Shown here piece by piece: positions 62,639 to 64,000 of a stretch of 64,000 nucleotides of DNA. The notes beneath the pieces were generated by a model, which searched no databases, had not been told where the DNA came from, and was given only the letters and a program-made list of their open reading frames with translations. Origin of the DNA: Portulaca oleracea (lineage: Eukaryota > Streptophyta > Magnoliopsida > Caryophyllales > Portulacaceae); NCBI GenBank assembly GCA_029582165.1, contig CM055870.1, positions 19,632,832-19,696,831 of the forward strand, read 5' to 3'. Within the stretch, counting starts at the first letter, position 1. The number at the start of each line of letters is the position of its first letter. The position numbers and the translations under genes were made by a program.

Positions 62639-64000
62639 TGTAACGCCCCAACCTTAATCACAAGATTAAGACTATACTTAGAATCCCAAAACTGTGATTA
62701 GCGCGTGAACACATAGGTCGAGGCATTACCGCCGTCTCCCAAAAGAGACAAGGCAACAACCCAAAAGAACATCATTAAAACATATAAACATTACATACTA
62801 TACTCCCAAAACATAACTTCATACTTAAAGATGAATCTCCAAAACATAACCATCAAACTTTAAACAACCATTAAAGAGGACAAAATACAACACTTCTTCC
62901 ATAAACATGGTTACTTCAAAAACATGCGACTCTCAAGCCGACCCAGATACTTCAACCATGACTACCTTGCTTGCAACACGCGATTACCACACGCCTTTGC
63001 CTTTACCTTGGGTGCTCGGACCCCCTAAAACAAAACATTAAAAACATTGCGAAAAGTGAGTGGGGAAAACACTCAGTACGTAAACCTCCAACACGTCAAA
63101 CCGTTCGAAGACGGTTTTAGTGCCGGCATTTAAATTCATTTTGAAAACGGGGAAGGGGTAATAAAACATTAACTTGAAAAGACATGAACATAGCCTTATA
63201 CATGAGTAAGAGTAACTTGAGTTCACAAAGAAAGAACCTGTCACATGAACTTAGAAGTAAATACATAAACTTAAGAGTTTTGGGTCCCCTTTAGATCGAT
63301 GCAAAGCATCTCGCGCGCGCACGCCCAAACCGATCTGGAGTTTGGATGGTTGACTGTTAGACAGTCAGACACTGGCCAGGTCTAGGACACTCTGATCAGG
63401 AGCATCTAAAACATAAAAGGCTAGCACTTCTCGTAACTAGCTAGAACATAGATCATAGAATCCATAAAACGGGACCACTTAAAACCATGAATAATCATAA
63501 AAGCATAATTTAGCATAAACTGTAAACCTTTAACATAAATCGTAAACATTTATCATAAACCGTAAACCTTTAACATAAATTGTAAACATAAAGCATAACC
63601 CGTGATCATAAAACATACCGTAAACATTTGCATAAACCATAAACATTTGCATAAACCGTAAACATAAAACATAAATCGTAAACATAAAACATAAATCGTA
63701 AACATAAAGGAGCGAAGAGTTGGACAATTCGCGTACCTTGAACGTGTGGACTGCTCGGGGGTGATCTCGGCCGGGGAATGGCTCGGGTCGAGGCTGAACT
63801 TTGAGCTTAAAACGATAGAGTTCGGTATTAGAATAGAAGTTATGAAAAGGTGAGGGCATAGGGCCTCACAATAGAGTTTCGGAAATAAATCGTATAAAAA
63901 AAAAAAATTCAGGTTTTTTATAACCATGGTATTTTGGTCGTAACTCGGGGTCCTTTAAAACTGGGCTCTAAGGTTCCCACTTAAGAACTATACCACCAAG
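62639..64000 (-). mobile_element. 5' LTR of the gag-only element (partial)
   Basis: It starts TGTAACGCCCC on the plus strand and matches 57368-58723 almost throughout. Mismatches are clustered near 62703-62715 and 63311-63400. The rest of the LTR lies beyond the window. Confidence 0.9.

Larger units (their letters stand above)
57368..64000 (-). mobile_element. Gag-only LTR retrotransposon (5' LTR runs off the window)
   Basis: 3' LTR (57368-60356), polypurine tract, gag, leader, primer site and the start of the 5' LTR (from 62639) are present in correct order on the minus strand. The internal domain is only 2,282 bp and has no protease, reverse transcriptase or integrase. The element is therefore non-autonomous, needing enzymes from a related element. 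GGGGACGAAACTT upstream of the polypurine tract and the TGTAAT...GTTACA LTR ends are known from Tekay/Del-type elements, which suggests but does not prove its origin. The target duplication cannot be checked, because the right end is outside. Confidence 0.9.

Noticed and set aside
63530..63927. Frames of 109 and 124 codons near the window end
   Set aside because: They are the second LTR copy of the same minisatellite frames.

Overview
This window is nuclear DNA from a flowering plant, probably a eudicot. The evidence is GT-AG introns in a plant-type CAMTA gene, primer-binding sites of the plant initiator-Met-tRNA type (TGGTATCAGAGC), L1-type LINEs with plant domain architecture, and many MITEs with Tourist, Stowaway, hAT or Mutator hallmarks. 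Only one host gene is recognisable. It is the 3' part of a calmodulin-binding transcription activator, best matched to CAMTA4, on the + strand with seven exons between 99 and 12348. Its first visible exon encodes the end of the CG-1 DNA-binding domain, so the start of the gene lies upstream of the window. The second visible intron (1402-6666) has been enlarged by LINE and other insertions.

About 13-57 kb is a transposon graveyard with readable nesting. 18.5-23.0 kb is a Tourist-like MITE split by a 4.1-kb array of nine related Mutator-type MITEs, most of them separated by (TA)n tracts. 23.9-33.3 kb is a copia-type LTR element on the minus strand with only a decayed gag. Its left LTR carries a tenth MITE copy with a perfect 9-bp target-site duplication (TSD), and its right LTR is split by a full-length but broken L1-type LINE (27693-32360) with a 16-bp TSD. 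36-44 kb holds a Mutator MITE (perfect 9-bp TSD), a solo LTR (perfect 5-bp TSD) carrying a Stowaway MITE, a Tourist MITE and a hAT MITE (perfect 8-bp TSD).

46.9-48.9 kb is a compact retroposon with a perfect 15-bp TSD. It carries one intact 453-codon ORF with an RNA-recognition motif and no reverse transcriptase, and looks like an ORF1-only LINE derivative. 50.4-52.3 kb is a Ty3/gypsy remnant: protease, polypurine tract and 3' LTR. 53.6-57.3 kb holds a hAT MITE, Mutator MITEs, a TRIM of about 311 bp and another Tourist copy.

57368 to the window end is a young-looking, gag-only LTR retrotransposon on the minus strand. Its 3' LTR is about 3.0 kb, its internal domain is about 2.3 kb, and it has an intact 367-codon gag with two zinc knuckles, a polypurine tract and a primer-binding site. 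It has no pol, so it must depend on an autonomous partner; LTR and polypurine-tract features suggest the Tekay/Del side of Ty3/gypsy.

The most distinctive signal is the Mutator-type MITE group whose termini read GG(n)(t/a)ATTGGATTCTAATAAT and which sits repeatedly inside (TA)n microsatellites. Nothing here looks like an operon, CRISPR array or bacterial-type system.
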